A DNA stretch of 64,000 nt from Prochlorococcus sp. AG-402-O16 (lineage in GTDB: Bacteria; Cyanobacteriota; Cyanobacteriia; PCC-6307; Cyanobiaceae), in contig QCIY01000001.1 of assembly GCA_003216415.1 (NCBI GenBank), forward strand, positions 124,001 through 188,000, read 5' to 3'. Below are positions 1-10,893 of this stretch, piece after piece (position 1 is the stretch's first letter; each line of letters starts with the position of its first letter). The notes beneath the pieces were generated by a model. That model was not told the DNA's origin and made no database searches. It saw nothing but the letters and a program-made list of their open reading frames with translations. The position numbers were made by a program, and so were the translations under genes.

Positions 1-824
1 TTTTCGATTTTTGAGACTAACCAATCCTCTGAGGAAAAAGTCTTCAATAAATCATTTACTTTTTCTTCTCCAATTATTAAAGATTTGTTTCCTTGTTTTA
101 ATTTACCGGTTTGTTCGTCGAAATCGGAGCCGTTAGAAACTCTTTGACCGTTTAAACTGAATAATTTAGTCTCGAAAGTAATATTATCTTTTACTAGGGA
201 AGCTTTAATCCCCCAGTAACTAGCTTTTTTAAAGGATCTTCTTTCTCTCTCTCTCCTAACAAGAAGTCTTACAGAAACTGATTGAACACGGCCAGCAGAT
301 AGTCGGGGGGCTACCTTCTTCCACAGTAGAGGAGATAATTCATATCCAAAAAGCCTGTCCAAGATTCTTCTTGTTTCTTGAGCCTGAACAAGTTCCATAT
401 CAATTTCTCTTGTTTGGTCTAAAGCTTTATTAATTGCCTTTTTTGTAATTTCATGAAAAACCATTCTCTTAGTTGGTATTTTAGGCTTAAGTATTTGCAT
501 GAGATGCCAGCTAATGCTCTCTCCCTCTCTATCTTCATCAGTTGCCAGTAATAGCTGGGTCGCACCTTTCATTGCATCTTTCAACTCTTTAACAACTTTT
601 TTCTTATCTTTTGGAACTATATAAAGTGGTTCAAAATCTTCTGTTGTATTAACTCCTATCCTTGACCATTTTTCCTTTTTAACTGCAGCAGGGATTTCGG
701 CAGCTCCTTTTGGAAGATCTCTTACGTGCCCCATTGAAGCAAGAACTTCATAGTTAGAAGGCAAAAACTTTCTTATAGTTTTTGCTTTGGTGGGACTTTC
801 AACAATAACAAGTGTGTGATCCAA
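1..824 (-). CDS. topA: DNA topoisomerase I, N-terminal part (truncated by window edge)
   Basis: Not in ORF track because it is open at the edge. Minus-strand translation from a TTG at 824 gives [40 protein letters not shown]...[18 protein letters not shown], a TOPRIM/type IA topoisomerase signature. Confidence 0.93.
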   Translation of the reverse strand, partial: MDHTLVIVESPTKAKTIRKFLPSNYEVLASMGHVRDLPKGAAEIPAAVKKEKWSRIGVNTTEDFEPLYIVPKDKKKVVKELKDAMKGATQLLLATDEDREGESISWHLMQILKPKIPTKRMVFHEITKKAINKALDQTREIDMELVQAQETRRILDRLFGYELSPLLWKKVAPRLSAGRVQSVSVRLLVRRERERRSFKKASYWGIKASLVKDNITFETKLFSLNGQRVSNGSDFDEQTGKLKQGNKSLIIGEEKVNDLLKTFSSEDWLVSKIE

Positions 825-999
825 GGTTTATTTCAAAAATTGGTGTTTTTGTTCAGTTAGGGCATATTATGACTATTTGAAGCTTTTTCAAGTAATTTCT
901 TCTGAAAATTTCAAAAATCATACCCACAAATTATAATCAAGTTAAGATTAACTCTTAGACTCTTAGAATCAAACATCAAATTTAATCCAATTTAATAAA

Positions 1000-2520
1000 G
1001 TGCCTAACGAAATCTTTACAATTAACTTAAATGCTCAAGCCATTATTCCAGAGGCTTTTATCTTACTAGGTATTGTTGGGACACTTCTTGTAGATTTAGC
1101 AGGAGAAAAAACTGCATCAAAATGGGCGCCAATAATTTGCTATTTATCAATTGGAAGCTCTCTTTTTAGTTTAGCCTTGCAATGGAGTAATCCAGTAGAT
1201 AGTTCATTTCTTGGATCATTCAATTCAGATAATTTATCAATCGCATTTAGATCAATAATATCTTTATCAACTTTAATTTCTTTACTTATAAGTTGGCGAT
1301 ATACAGAACAAAGTGGTAGCCCTATTGGCGAATTTGCAGCGATAGTTCTTTCGGCAACTCTTGGAGCAATGCTTTTGTGTGGATCTACTGACCTTATTAG
1401 TGTATTCATATCTCTTGAGACTTTATCAGTGGCAAGCTATTTACTCTCTGGTTACCTCAAGAGAGATCCGCGAAGTTCAGAGGCAGCTTTAAAATATTTA
1501 CTTGTTGGGTCAGCTGCTGCTGCAGTCTATTTGTATGGCTCCTCTTTTCTTTATGGATTAAGTGGTTCAACAAACTTAGCAATAATTGGTTCAGAAATTA
1601 TCAACAAACCCTCATTCATTACTTCTTTAGCTCTAGTCTTTGTTTTATCAACTGTTGCTTTTAAAATCGCGGCAGTTCCCTTTCATCAATGGACTCCTGA
1701 TGTGTATGAGGGATCACCTACACCCGTAGTAGCTTTTTTATCTGTGGGGTCAAAGACAGCAGGGTTTGCATTTGCGATAAGAATATTGAGTACTACTTTC
1801 TCCTCTTTCGATGAAGAATGGAAACTTTTATTTACTATATTAGCCATATTGAGCATGGCTCTTGGAAATGTTGTAGCCCTTGCTCAAACCTCAATGAAAA
1901 GGATGTTAGCTTACAGTTCTATTGGACAAGCTGGATTTGTAATGATTGGAATAGTATCTGGGACTCAAGATGGTTTATCAGCGGCTGTTTTATATTTAGC
2001 TGCATATTTATTTATGAATTTAGGTGCTTTTTCGTGTGTAATACTTTTCTCTCTAAGAACTGGTTCTGACAGAATTCTTGACTACTCAGGACTGTACCAA
2101 AAAGATCCTCTCATTACACTAGGATTAAGCCTTTGTCTTCTTTCTCTTGGAGGTTTACCTCCAATGTTGGGATTTTTTGGAAAGATATATTTATTCTTTG
2201 CTGGTTGGGCTAATCATCAATATCTATTAGTAATTGTTGGACTAGTAACTTCAGTTATTTCTATTTATTACTATATTTCAGTGATAAAAATGATGGTGGT
2301 TAAAGAACCACAGGAAGCTTCTGAAATAGTCAAATCATATCCTGAAATTAACTGGGGAATTGTAGGGTTGCCTCCCCTGAGAATTGCACTTTATACTTGC
2401 GTGGCAGTAACAGCTCTTGGAGGAATCCTTTCTAACCCTCTTTTTAAATTAGCCAACACAGCAGTTTCAGAAACTCCTTTTTTACAAGATATTATTGTTA
2501 TAACAAACAATATTTCCTAG
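1000..2520 (+). CDS. ndhB: NAD(P)H-quinone oxidoreductase subunit 2 (NdhB)
   Basis: 506 aa multi-TM protein; [29 protein letters not shown] and [15 protein letters not shown] motifs of the NuoN/NdhB family. Confidence 0.93.
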   Translation: MPNEIFTINLNAQAIIPEAFILLGIVGTLLVDLAGEKTASKWAPIICYLSIGSSLFSLALQWSNPVDSSFLGSFNSDNLSIAFRSIISLSTLISLLISWRYTEQSGSPIGEFAAIVLSATLGAMLLCGSTDLISVFISLETLSVASYLLSGYLKRDPRSSEAALKYLLVGSAAAAVYLYGSSFLYGLSGSTNLAIIGSEIINKPSFITSLALVFVLSTVAFKIAAVPFHQWTPDVYEGSPTPVVAFLSVGSKTAGFAFAIRILSTTFSSFDEEWKLLFTILAILSMALGNVVALAQTSMKRMLAYSSIGQAGFVMIGIVSGTQDGLSAAVLYLAAYLFMNLGAFSCVILFSLRTGSDRILDYSGLYQKDPLITLGLSLCLLSLGGLPPMLGFFGKIYLFFAGWANHQYLLVIVGLVTSVISIYYYISVIKMMVVKEPQEASEIVKSYPEINWGIVGLPPLRIALYTCVAVTALGGILSNPLFKLANTAVSETPFLQDIIVITNNIS

Positions 2521-2535
2521 AAGAATTTGCAATAG

Positions 2536-3222
2536 ATGTCTAAGAAAGTCGCAAGTTTAGAGAGAATATCTAAAACATACGGGAAAGATGATCTAACTGT
2601 TAAAGCCTTAGACAGGATAAACTTAGAAATTTATAAAGGCGACTATTTAGCTGTAATGGGAGCAAGTGGCTCAGGTAAAAGTACAGCAATGAATATTATT
2701 GGATGTCTAGATAGACCATCTGAAGGTGTTTATAAATTAAATGGCATCCCTGTTGAGAAATTATCTGATGATCAGCTAGCTGAGATACGTAACCAAAAAT
2801 TAGGCTTCGTTTTTCAACAATTCCATCTTCTTTCAGATGCAACAGCACTTGAGAACGTAATTTTACCAATGATTTATGCTGGTATTGAGCCTGAGCAAAG
2901 ATTAGAGCGAGGTAAGAATGCCCTAAAAAAAGTTGGCCTTTCTGAAAGAATGAATAATCGCCCTAACCAATTATCAGGAGGTCAACAACAGAGAGTGGCT
3001 ATTGCTAGGGCTATTATCAATAACCCTGCAATATTATTAGCAGACGAACCCACTGGAGCACTAGATTCAAAAACGACTGAAGATGTCCTAGATCTATTTG
3101 ACAAACTGCATGAATCAGGAATAACAATAGTTTTAGTTACTCACGAAGATGAAGTTGCAAATCGTGCAAAAAAAATAGCCAAATTTAAAGATGGAAGAAT
3201 AGTTGAATTAAAAGTTAATTAA
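2536..3222 (+). CDS. ABC transporter ATP-binding protein, LolD/MacB/DevA-type
   Basis: Walker A GASGSGKST, signature LSGGQQQRVAIARA, Walker B ILLADEPTGALD. Confidence 0.93.
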   Translation: MSKKVASLERISKTYGKDDLTVKALDRINLEIYKGDYLAVMGASGSGKSTAMNIIGCLDRPSEGVYKLNGIPVEKLSDDQLAEIRNQKLGFVFQQFHLLSDATALENVILPMIYAGIEPEQRLERGKNALKKVGLSERMNNRPNQLSGGQQQRVAIARAIINNPAILLADEPTGALDSKTTEDVLDLFDKLHESGITIVLVTHEDEVANRAKKIAKFKDGRIVELKVN

Positions 3223-3224
3223 AC

Positions 3225-3974
3225 TCAAAACCTTCTAAGGACCTTCAGTTGAGTTTCATTTTGAATTCTCAAATTCCCATTAGAATCAATATCTTTAATT
3301 TGCCATACATGAGGACAAAAACCACTGGGTAAGAATCTTTTAGTGAGGAACTTATTTGCCGATTTAATCACATATTCTTTTCTGTTATTACATTCAATTG
3401 AATCATGAAAAGCTTTAAGAACTTTAGCTGTCCAATAATGTTTATTAATATTCTTAGTTTTAAGTATTTTTGATAATGAAATACCTTCTGATGGAGTGTA
3501 ATTTAAAACATTCATGCCAAGACCTATTCTTACATAAATAATTTCATTACCTCTGGTTATCACCCTTGGCAAAAATCCAATCAACTTTTTTGAATCAAAA
3601 AAAATATCATTTGGCCATTTCAAAAAAACATTTATATTTTCTTGTCTGAGCATTTCACATATCTTAATTCCTAAAGACAAATTAAATATTTGGCTTGTAA
3701 ATTCTTTTGAAAATATTGGATAAGCTGCACTCAACCAAATACCTCCTTTTGGGGAAACCCAAGTTTTTGAGTTTTGACCAAAACCTGAGAACTGTTCTCT
3801 TGTTATTATTGCTACTGGCTGGTTTCTCTTTATTTCAGAATATCCAAGCCAGTTTGATAGCTCATTTTCAGTGCTTTTACATTTAATTTTGTACTGAAGT
3901 CTCCAACTTGGATATTGACCCTGAATTTTTCTTAAATAAAAAACTGTCTTAGCTGCAGAACCGATAACTTTCAC
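3225..3974 (-). CDS. birA: biotin--[acetyl-CoA-carboxylase] ligase
   Basis: BirA-like core: REQFSGFGQNSKTWVSPKGGIWLS, LKWPNDIFFDSKKLIGFLP, IGLGMNVLN. Confidence 0.88.
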   Translation of the reverse strand: MKVIGSAAKTVFYLRKIQGQYPSWRLQYKIKCKSTENELSNWLGYSEIKRNQPVAIITREQFSGFGQNSKTWVSPKGGIWLSAAYPIFSKEFTSQIFNLSLGIKICEMLRQENINVFLKWPNDIFFDSKKLIGFLPRVITRGNEIIYVRIGLGMNVLNYTPSEGISLSKILKTKNINKHYWTAKVLKAFHDSIECNNRKEYVIKSANKFLTKRFLPSGFCPHVWQIKDIDSNGNLRIQNETQLKVLRRF

Positions 3975-4049
3975 AAATTCTTTATTAAAACAACGAGCAT
4001 CTTTAAAAAGATTAGATTAACTTTAGTCTTAATAAGTAAATTTTACAAA

Positions 4050-4532
4050 TTGGACAAAAATTATTTTCCAATAGTTAATAGAAGGAATCCCTTTCCATTA
4101 AGAAATTGTCTTGATAATTTCCAAAAATCATGGGGAGACTTAGATAAGCTTTCTAAGATTAATGAAACCTGGAAGGAGTTAATCGGTTTGGAACTATTTC
4201 AAGAATGCAAACCATTAAATATTGAAAAAAAAATTCTTACTATTGCTGTAAATAATCCACAGTGGCGCCAAGCATTAATCTACAACAAGCATAAATTAAA
4301 AGAGAGAATCGAGAAAATTGGAATAACTTTGAATGAAATAAAAATAATACAAAATTATGAACTTAACACTAAAAATATTAAAGATACTAATGCAAAGATA
4401 GTTTGGGCTAATCATCCCAGCAGAATTAATCAAAATAATATGAGCATTTGTAAGCTCTGTAATTCCCCCACTCCTGATGGCGAAATTAAACGTTGGGGGA
4501 GATGTTCTTTTTGCTGGAGAAAAAATAAATAA
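4050..4532 (+). CDS. DUF721 (DciA-like) protein with C-terminal zinc-ribbon
   Basis: N-terminal LGDLDKLSKINETWKELIGLELFQECKPLNIEKKILTIAVNNPQWRQAL (DUF721-like); C-terminal CKLCNSPTPDGEIKRWGRCSFC zinc ribbon. Start is TTG. Confidence 0.75.
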   Translation: MDKNYFPIVNRRNPFPLRNCLDNFQKSWGDLDKLSKINETWKELIGLELFQECKPLNIEKKILTIAVNNPQWRQALIYNKHKLKERIEKIGITLNEIKIIQNYELNTKNIKDTNAKIVWANHPSRINQNNMSICKLCNSPTPDGEIKRWGRCSFCWRKNK

Positions 4533-4541
4533 GCAAATTAT

Positions 4542-5243
4542 TTATTTAATTAAAATTAATATCCCCATTTGACCAAAAAAAATAGTTTTATATTCAGCTT
4601 TTTTAAATCCAACTTCCTTAGCAATTTTTATAAGCTCATTTTTCTCGGGAAAATTTCTAATACTTTTTTCGATATATGAGTACTCTGGACTTAAATTAAA
4701 AAGCTTTGAAATTTTTACTACTACAAGCCTCAAATATATTTTCTGAAAAATATTAGATAAAGAATTTTTTTTTGAGTGATTAAAATCTAGGAATCCTGCC
4801 CTCCCTTTATCCTTCAGAAGATAAAAAACTTTTTTTATTCCTTCTTCAAAATTATTCAAGTTTCTTAATCCATAGGACATGCAAATCCCATCAAAATTTT
4901 TTGAATAATCATTAAGCTCTAAAACATCTTTAATTTCCCATTTAATAAATTTATTTTTTTCTTGGTCTGATTTTTTCTTTGCAATATTTAAAATATCCCT
5001 GGCACTGTCGATCCCAACAATTGAGCCCATTGGACTTACTCTCTTAGAAATTAAGAATGCTAAATCTCCAGTGCCACAGCATAAATCAGCCCAATCTTCA
5101 CCATTTAAAGGTTCTAATAAATTAACTAATTTCCTTTTCCATAATTTGTGCAGTCCAAAACTTAATAGATTATTTAAAAAGTCATATTTATAGGAAATTT
5201 TATTAAATATATTTTTAACTTCGATAGTTTTTGTGAATTTCAT
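4542..5243 (-). CDS. menG: demethylphylloquinone/ubiquinone methyltransferase (UbiE/MenG)
   Basis: KISYKYDFLNNLLSFGLHKLWKR, DLCCGTGDLAF, YGLRNLNNFEEGIKKVFYLLKDKGR. Confidence 0.9.
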   Translation of the reverse strand: MKFTKTIEVKNIFNKISYKYDFLNNLLSFGLHKLWKRKLVNLLEPLNGEDWADLCCGTGDLAFLISKRVSPMGSIVGIDSARDILNIAKKKSDQEKNKFIKWEIKDVLELNDYSKNFDGICMSYGLRNLNNFEEGIKKVFYLLKDKGRAGFLDFNHSKKNSLSNIFQKIYLRLVVVKISKLFNLSPEYSYIEKSIRNFPEKNELIKIAKEVGFKKAEYKTIFFGQMGILILIK

Positions 5244-5288
5244 TTTTAATCTTAAAAAATAATTTCTTGTTGGGATAAATTTAAATTT

Positions 5289-6059
5289 TTATTCATATGG
5301 TCTTATTGGAAGTTTTTTTTCAAGGAGGAAAGTTTTTATTTCTTTTAAAGTAAGTTTCTCATCATGAAGTAATGATGCTAAAAGTGCTGCTGATGCCCTG
5401 CCTTCTTTGAAAACATCATAGATATCTTCTAAACAACCTGCACCTCCAGAGGCAATTACTGGAATGTTAACAATATTGGCAACAGATTCAGTCAGATGTA
5501 GATCATACCCGTTCTGCGTACCATCCCCATCCATTGAAGTTAGCAAAATTTCCCCAGCTCCTAATTCCTCAACTTTCTTTGCCCAACTTAATACATCTAT
5601 TCCAGTATTTTCTCTCCCCCCTTTTACATATACCTCCCATTGATCAACCTTATTAAACCGTCTTCTAGCATCAATTGCTATCACAATGCATTGATTACCA
5701 AATTCTCTAGAACTTTTAGAAATCAAATCAGGGTTTCTAACAGCAGAAGAATTCAAGCTCACTTTATCGGCTCCTGCTCTTAATAGATCATTAATGGAAG
5801 AAATAGAATCTATACCTCCACCTACTGTAAAAGGGATTTTTACTGATTTTGCTGTCCTAGAGACAAGGTCAACTAATGTATTTCTATTTTCAACACTTGC
5901 TCTAATATCTAAAAATACTAATTCATCTGCGCCTTCATCAGAATACCTACAAGCCAATTCAACAGGATCACCTGAATCTCTCAAGTTAACAAAATTTACA
6001 CCTTTAACGACTCTGCCATTGGCGACATCTAAACAAGGAATTAAACGAAGAGCTACCAT
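5289..6059 (-). CDS. hisF: imidazole glycerol phosphate synthase subunit HisF
   Basis: [46 protein letters not shown]. Confidence 0.96.
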   Translation of the reverse strand: MVALRLIPCLDVANGRVVKGVNFVNLRDSGDPVELACRYSDEGADELVFLDIRASVENRNTLVDLVSRTAKSVKIPFTVGGGIDSISSINDLLRAGADKVSLNSSAVRNPDLISKSSREFGNQCIVIAIDARRRFNKVDQWEVYVKGGRENTGIDVLSWAKKVEELGAGEILLTSMDGDGTQNGYDLHLTESVANIVNIPVIASGGAGCLEDIYDVFKEGRASAALLASLLHDEKLTLKEIKTFLLEKKLPIRPYE

Positions 6060-6118
6060 TTTAGTAAAAATTGTCCAAATGCTGTTAATCTTGCATAATA
6101 GCTTCCATTTTACCTCTT

Positions 6119-6343
6119 ATGGCTGAAACAAAATTATTACCCAAAATCGGTAGTAAAATCAAAATTAACATTAACAAAGTAAAAGATAGACTACCAGCGA
6201 AATTAATTGATCAAATATCCTCTAATCCTAAAGCTGTAATAACAGGCTATAAAATGACAGACGGCAGGAGTATTGGAATCACCGCAAAGTTTAATAATGG
6301 TGAACAAAAATGGTTTTTCCCAGAAGAAATTGAGAAAGGTTAA
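6119..6343 (+). CDS. DUF2862-type conserved cyanobacterial small protein
   Basis: 74 aa MAETKLLPKIGSKIKININKVKDRLPAKLIDQI...GEQKWFFPEEI; recognised cyanobacterial family pattern. Confidence 0.7.
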   Translation: MAETKLLPKIGSKIKININKVKDRLPAKLIDQISSNPKAVITGYKMTDGRSIGITAKFNNGEQKWFFPEEIEKG

Positions 6344-6351
6344 AGAGAAAA

Positions 6352-7299
6352 GTGAATGATCCAAAACAACTATTAGGAATTAAGGGTGCCTCTGAAACAT
6401 CAAGTATATGGAAACTCCGTGTACAGTTAATGAAACCCATAACGTGGATCCCTTTGATATGGGGAGTTATCTGTGGAGCAGCTGCTAGTGGGAATTTTGA
6501 ATGGACATTAAGTAATGTTTTAGCTTCATTAGCGTGCATGTTAATGAGTGGGCCACTTCTAGCTGGTTATACCCAAACTATTAATGATTTTTTTGATAAA
6601 GAAATTGATGCAATCAATGAGCCAAATAGACCAATTCCCTCTGGAAAAATTTCAATTAAAGATGTAAAAATACAAATCTGGGTATTACTTATTGCAGGCT
6701 TAATTGTTGCTTTTCTATTAGATTTATATGCTGAGCACAACTTTCCTTCCGTCTTCCTTTTAGCATTAGGAGGATCGTTTGTTAGTTATATATATTCTGC
6801 TCCACCTCTAAAATTAAAACAAAATGGTTGGCTTGGAAATTATGCTTTAGGGGCATCATATATAGCTTTACCTTGGTGGGCAGGACAAGCTTTATTTGGA
6901 AAGCTAACTATTGTAACTGCATTACTAACACTTGCTTACAGTCTTTCTGGACTTGGTATTGCAGTTATCAATGATTTCAAAAGTGTTGAAGGAGACTCAA
7001 AGCTAGGCTTGAATTCTTTACCAGTAGTATTTGGGATTAAAAATGCAAGTAGAATAAGTGCAGGATTGATTGATATTTTTCAATTAGTAATGGTTGCAGT
7101 ATTAGTCATTATTGGTCAACATTTAGCATCTGTTATTTTAGTTTTATTGGTAATTCCACAAATTACATTTCAAGATATGTGGTTACTAAGAGATCCTCTA
7201 AAGTTTGATGTCAAATATCAAGCAAGTGCCCAGCCATTCCTTATAACTGGAATGTTAGTTACAGCTTTAGCGATAGGACATAGTTTTTTGGTTGCTTAA
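6352..7299 (+). CDS. chlG: chlorophyll a synthase
   Basis: UbiA prenyltransferase motifs TINDFFDKEIDAINEPNRPIPSGKIS and VINDFKSVEGDSKLGLNSLPVVFG. GTG start. Confidence 0.95.
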   Translation: MNDPKQLLGIKGASETSSIWKLRVQLMKPITWIPLIWGVICGAAASGNFEWTLSNVLASLACMLMSGPLLAGYTQTINDFFDKEIDAINEPNRPIPSGKISIKDVKIQIWVLLIAGLIVAFLLDLYAEHNFPSVFLLALGGSFVSYIYSAPPLKLKQNGWLGNYALGASYIALPWWAGQALFGKLTIVTALLTLAYSLSGLGIAVINDFKSVEGDSKLGLNSLPVVFGIKNASRISAGLIDIFQLVMVAVLVIIGQHLASVILVLLVIPQITFQDMWLLRDPLKFDVKYQASAQPFLITGMLVTALAIGHSFLVA

Positions 7300-9067
7300 G
7301 GTGCAAAAGATTAAAACCAAATCTTTTGTTTTAATAATTCCAATATTAATTTTTTCTGGAATATCTTTTTATTTTTATAATCTAATATTTACTACATTAA
7401 AATTCGACATATCTAAAAACAAATGGTCTCGAGCAAACAAATACTCCTATGTAATATCATCCTTTGATAATAAGATACTAAGCAAATTAAGCCGAAAATT
7501 TGAAATAGATAGTAGTCAAGATAAAATTCCATTTTTTCTTAAAAATTCTTTTATTTCTTCGGAGGATAAAAGATTTTATAAACATAATGGAATAGATTTA
7601 AAAAGTATTTCACGTGCCCTTTTTCAAAATATTAGAAGTGGTTATGTTAAAGAAGGAGGAAGTACTATTACTCAACAAGTTGCTAGATTACTTTTTCTAA
7701 ATAATGATTTAAATTTTCAAAGAAAAATCAAGGAAATATTTATATCACTCATACTTGAATTTAGATATGACAAAAGTCAAATTTTAAAATTATATTTAAA
7801 TAATATTTATTTAGGATCAGGAGCATACGGGGTTAACGAGGCTGCTCAAGTTTATTTTGGGAAACTTATAGAAGAATTGACATTATCAGAGATAGCATTA
7901 ATTGCAGGATTAGCTCCAGCTCCATCAATTTATTCACCTTATCAAAATATAGAAATAGCCATTAAAAATAGAAATAAAGTTCTTGAATCAATGCATATTG
8001 ATGGATATATTTCTCTTGCAAATAAGAATAAGGCTATTAAAGAGAAAATAAACTTAAATTATCAAACAGCTGATCATCTTATAGATGATAAATTACTAAT
8101 AAATTTTATTCTTGAAGAGACAGAAAAAAGAATTGAAAATAAAACTAATTATAAGTTTTTAAGGATTAAATCTTCTATTAATAAATCTTGGCAAGACAAA
8201 GCTCAAAAAATTTCTAGATATATTGGGCCTAAAGAACTTGAGTTTGCTCTGTTATCAATCGAATCAAACACAGGATTAATCAGGACAATGGTAACCAGCA
8301 AAAATCCATCAATTAATGAATTTAATAGGGTGATTTCATCTATAAGACCTTTAGGTTCTACTTTTAAAATAATTCCTTATGCTGCTGCATTAATAGATGG
8401 GATAAAATTAAGCGATAGATTTGAAGATTTACCAACATGCTGGGGAAATTATTGCCCAAAAAATTTTTCAGAAGAGTATGGAGGTTCAGTATCTTTGATT
8501 GAATCATTTAAAAGTTCATCCAATATAGTTCCAATATCAATAACAAAAAAAATCGGCTTAAAAAATATTATTAATCTAGCGAATTCATTTGGTCTAGGTT
8601 ATGAGCAAGAGTTTAAGGAATTCCCATCTTTAGCTATTGGTTCCTATGGAGATAATCTTTTAAACATTACAAATGCATATTCTGCAATAAATAATAATGG
8701 GAAGATTCAAAGCCCTAGCATCTTAGAAAAAATAGAATCATTTAATAAACAATCTATTTGGGTAAACAAATCTATTTCCAAGAAAATATTAGATTTAAAA
8801 GTAAACAAAAAAATAAATAAACTTCTTGAAAAATCTGTAAAAGAAGGCACTTCGAAAGCAGCCTCTATAAAAGGAAAGAAAATTCATGGAAAAACAGGAA
8901 CTTCTGATGGCAATAAAGATCTTTGGTTTATTGGTTCACTTGATAACCTTACAACAGGTATTTGGATAGGGTACGACGATAACAAAGAATCTGAATTATC
9001 TAGTGGAAATGCAGCTTATTTGTGGAAGAAATTTATAACTGAAATTTATAAAATCCCCATTAAATAA
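7292..9067 (+). CDS. penicillin-binding protein (GT51 transglycosylase/transpeptidase)
   Basis: SSEDKRFYKHNGIDLKSISRAL, GGSTITQQVARLLF, KTGTSDGNKDLWFIG. True start may be GTG at 7301. Confidence 0.93.
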   Translation: MLKVQKIKTKSFVLIIPILIFSGISFYFYNLIFTTLKFDISKNKWSRANKYSYVISSFDNKILSKLSRKFEIDSSQDKIPFFLKNSFISSEDKRFYKHNGIDLKSISRALFQNIRSGYVKEGGSTITQQVARLLFLNNDLNFQRKIKEIFISLILEFRYDKSQILKLYLNNIYLGSGAYGVNEAAQVYFGKLIEELTLSEIALIAGLAPAPSIYSPYQNIEIAIKNRNKVLESMHIDGYISLANKNKAIKEKINLNYQTADHLIDDKLLINFILEETEKRIENKTNYKFLRIKSSINKSWQDKAQKISRYIGPKELEFALLSIESNTGLIRTMVTSKNPSINEFNRVISSIRPLGSTFKIIPYAAALIDGIKLSDRFEDLPTCWGNYCPKNFSEEYGGSVSLIESFKSSSNIVPISITKKIGLKNIINLANSFGLGYEQEFKEFPSLAIGSYGDNLLNITNAYSAINNNGKIQSPSILEKIESFNKQSIWVNKSISKKILDLKVNKKINKLLEKSVKEGTSKAASIKGKKIHGKTGTSDGNKDLWFIGSLDNLTTGIWIGYDDNKESELSSGNAAYLWKKFITEIYKIPIK

Positions 9068-9079
9068 TAAATTATATTT

Positions 9080-10396
9080 TTAAGATTTAAAAGAAATTAT
9101 TGCAGAATAAAATCCATCACCAGGATAGTATAAGCTAGGTAAAATTTGCTTTTGGCTAACCAATTTTAAAACTTTGTTTTTTTCAATAAATCTTTCAATT
9201 AATAGATTGTTTTCATCAGGACAGATAGTACAAGTTGAATAAACTAAAGTTCCATCTTTTTTCAAAAGAGGAAAAATATTCTCTAATAGTTTTTCCTGCA
9301 ATAAAGTTAAGGATTTTATTTTTTCTTTACTTAAAGACCATCTAGAATCTGGATTCCTGGAAAGAGTTCCAATCCCCGAACAGGGAGCATCAATCAAAAT
9401 CTTGTCAAAATAAGATATAAACTTTGGATTTAATTCAATCAAACTTGTTGCATCAGCCTTGAGGGTATTTACAGATTTTAAATTTAACCTTTCTAAATTT
9501 GATTGAAGTATTTTCAATCTTTTTGATGATCTATCTACAGCCAGGATTTCAGCATTGTCATTTGTCAATTCTGCAAGGTGGGTAGACTTACTTCCTGGAG
9601 CTGCACAAGTATCTAAAATCTTTTCACCTTCTTTTGGATTTAAAAGAGGTGCTATCCACTGAGAAGATCTATCTTGAATTGTCCAAAGTCCATCACTATA
9701 TCCTGGTAAATTTTTAATAGATCTTGGATTAGATTTTAAAGTAATGCCATTATTTAATTCTTTAATAATTTCTGCATCAATTTTATTTTCATGAAGTACT
9801 TTCAGAAATTCATCTAAATCAGTTTTTAGTTTGTTAATTCTCAAATCAATTGAAGGTTTTTTATTAAATGCCTTAAGGATTTTTTCACCCTCTTTATTGC
9901 CTACCCATTTATAAAGATCATTCACGAGCCATAATGGAAATGATTCAAGATATGAAATTCTTTCTTTTCTATCAGAAGATAATTTCGGAAAAATTTCTTG
10001 TTCTAATTTTCTTGATGCATTCCTTAATATCGCATTTACAGTTCCTGCTAAACCATTTAAATCTGTTTTTTTAGCTACTTCTACAGTGGTGGAAATAGCT
10101 GCAGGAAATGGAATTTTATCCATTTTCAATAGTTGATATAAACCTATATGTAGAAGCCATCTTAATTTTGGAGGCTGCTTTTTATGAGTAATTTTTGATG
10201 TATGATCCGTCCAAAGATCAAGAAATTTCCTATACCTTATACATCCAAAAGATAATTCTGTAATGAAAGCTATATCAAGAGGATTAAATTGATAATTTCT
10301 TAAAACCTTTTCAAGGGCATGATCAGAAAAATCTCCAGAACTAACTTTTAATAAAATTTCCCAAGCTGCTTTTCTTTGTAAATATCCTATGCTCAA
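9080..10396 (-). CDS. rsmB: 16S rRNA (cytosine-967-C5)-methyltransferase RsmB/Sun
   Basis: NusB-like N-terminus plus LDTCAAPGSKSTHLAEL, DAPCSGIGTLSRNPDSRW, YSTCTICPDENNLLIERF. Confidence 0.93.
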   Translation of the reverse strand: MSIGYLQRKAAWEILLKVSSGDFSDHALEKVLRNYQFNPLDIAFITELSFGCIRYRKFLDLWTDHTSKITHKKQPPKLRWLLHIGLYQLLKMDKIPFPAAISTTVEVAKKTDLNGLAGTVNAILRNASRKLEQEIFPKLSSDRKERISYLESFPLWLVNDLYKWVGNKEGEKILKAFNKKPSIDLRINKLKTDLDEFLKVLHENKIDAEIIKELNNGITLKSNPRSIKNLPGYSDGLWTIQDRSSQWIAPLLNPKEGEKILDTCAAPGSKSTHLAELTNDNAEILAVDRSSKRLKILQSNLERLNLKSVNTLKADATSLIELNPKFISYFDKILIDAPCSGIGTLSRNPDSRWSLSKEKIKSLTLLQEKLLENIFPLLKKDGTLVYSTCTICPDENNLLIERFIEKNKVLKLVSQKQILPSLYYPGDGFYSAIISFKS

Positions 10397-10446
10397 AATA
10401 TAATTTATTTTTGAAGATAACTTTAATATACAAAAAATTCAAAGAT

Positions 10447-10590
10447 TTATACTACTTTTTCAATCGAAGAATTTAACCAAATAAAACCTAAGATAGAAAT
10501 CAGTGTCAGATTAAATCCTAAAAAAAGAAAGATATTTAAAGAATGAATTCTTTCCCGAAAAAATAATTTTTTCTCTTCTTGATACTTCAT
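10447..10590 (-). CDS. small single-TM protein (47 aa)
   Basis: Hand translation, below track cutoff: MKYQEEKKLFFRERIHSLNIFLFLGFNLTLISILGFIWLNSSIEKVV*. Charged N-terminus then a hydrophobic helix. Confidence 0.5.
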   Translation of the reverse strand: MKYQEEKKLFFRERIHSLNIFLFLGFNLTLISILGFIWLNSSIEKVV

Positions 10591-10609
10591 TAATAAAATA
10601 AAAACTTAA

Positions 10610-10789
10610 TCAGGAATTCAAACGGCAACCTATATTAATAGATCCTGCATCAAGCATTCTTCCTAATTTAATTGCTATAGTTTCCTCCAACCTTGTGAAA
10701 TTAGATTGATGGGTGGTTATCCAATCTAATTCAGAAAAAGTGATGATTCCAGTCAAATTACTTTTCAAAAAAAGAATTCCAATATTCAT
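10610..10789 (-). CDS. small hypothetical protein (59 aa)
   Basis: Hand translation: MNIGILFLKSNLTGIITFSELDWITTHQSNFTRLEETIAIKLGRMLDAGSINIGCRLNS*; balanced composition. Confidence 0.55.
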   Translation of the reverse strand: MNIGILFLKSNLTGIITFSELDWITTHQSNFTRLEETIAIKLGRMLDAGSINIGCRLNS

Positions 10790-10893
10790 TTTTATCCTAA
10801 TTTTTTTTTAATTTAACATCGGCCTGTAATATTTCGTAATAATATAATATTCTTTTAATTTTTCAAAACTAACTGTAGGTTATTACTTTTAAT

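Noticed and set aside
1140-1409. 89-aa - ORF antisense to ndhB
   Set aside because: Shadow of a strongly conserved NdhB frame.
5794-6126. 110-aa + ORF antisense to hisF
   Set aside because: Overlaps a confident hisF on the opposite strand; composition is that of an antisense shadow ORF.
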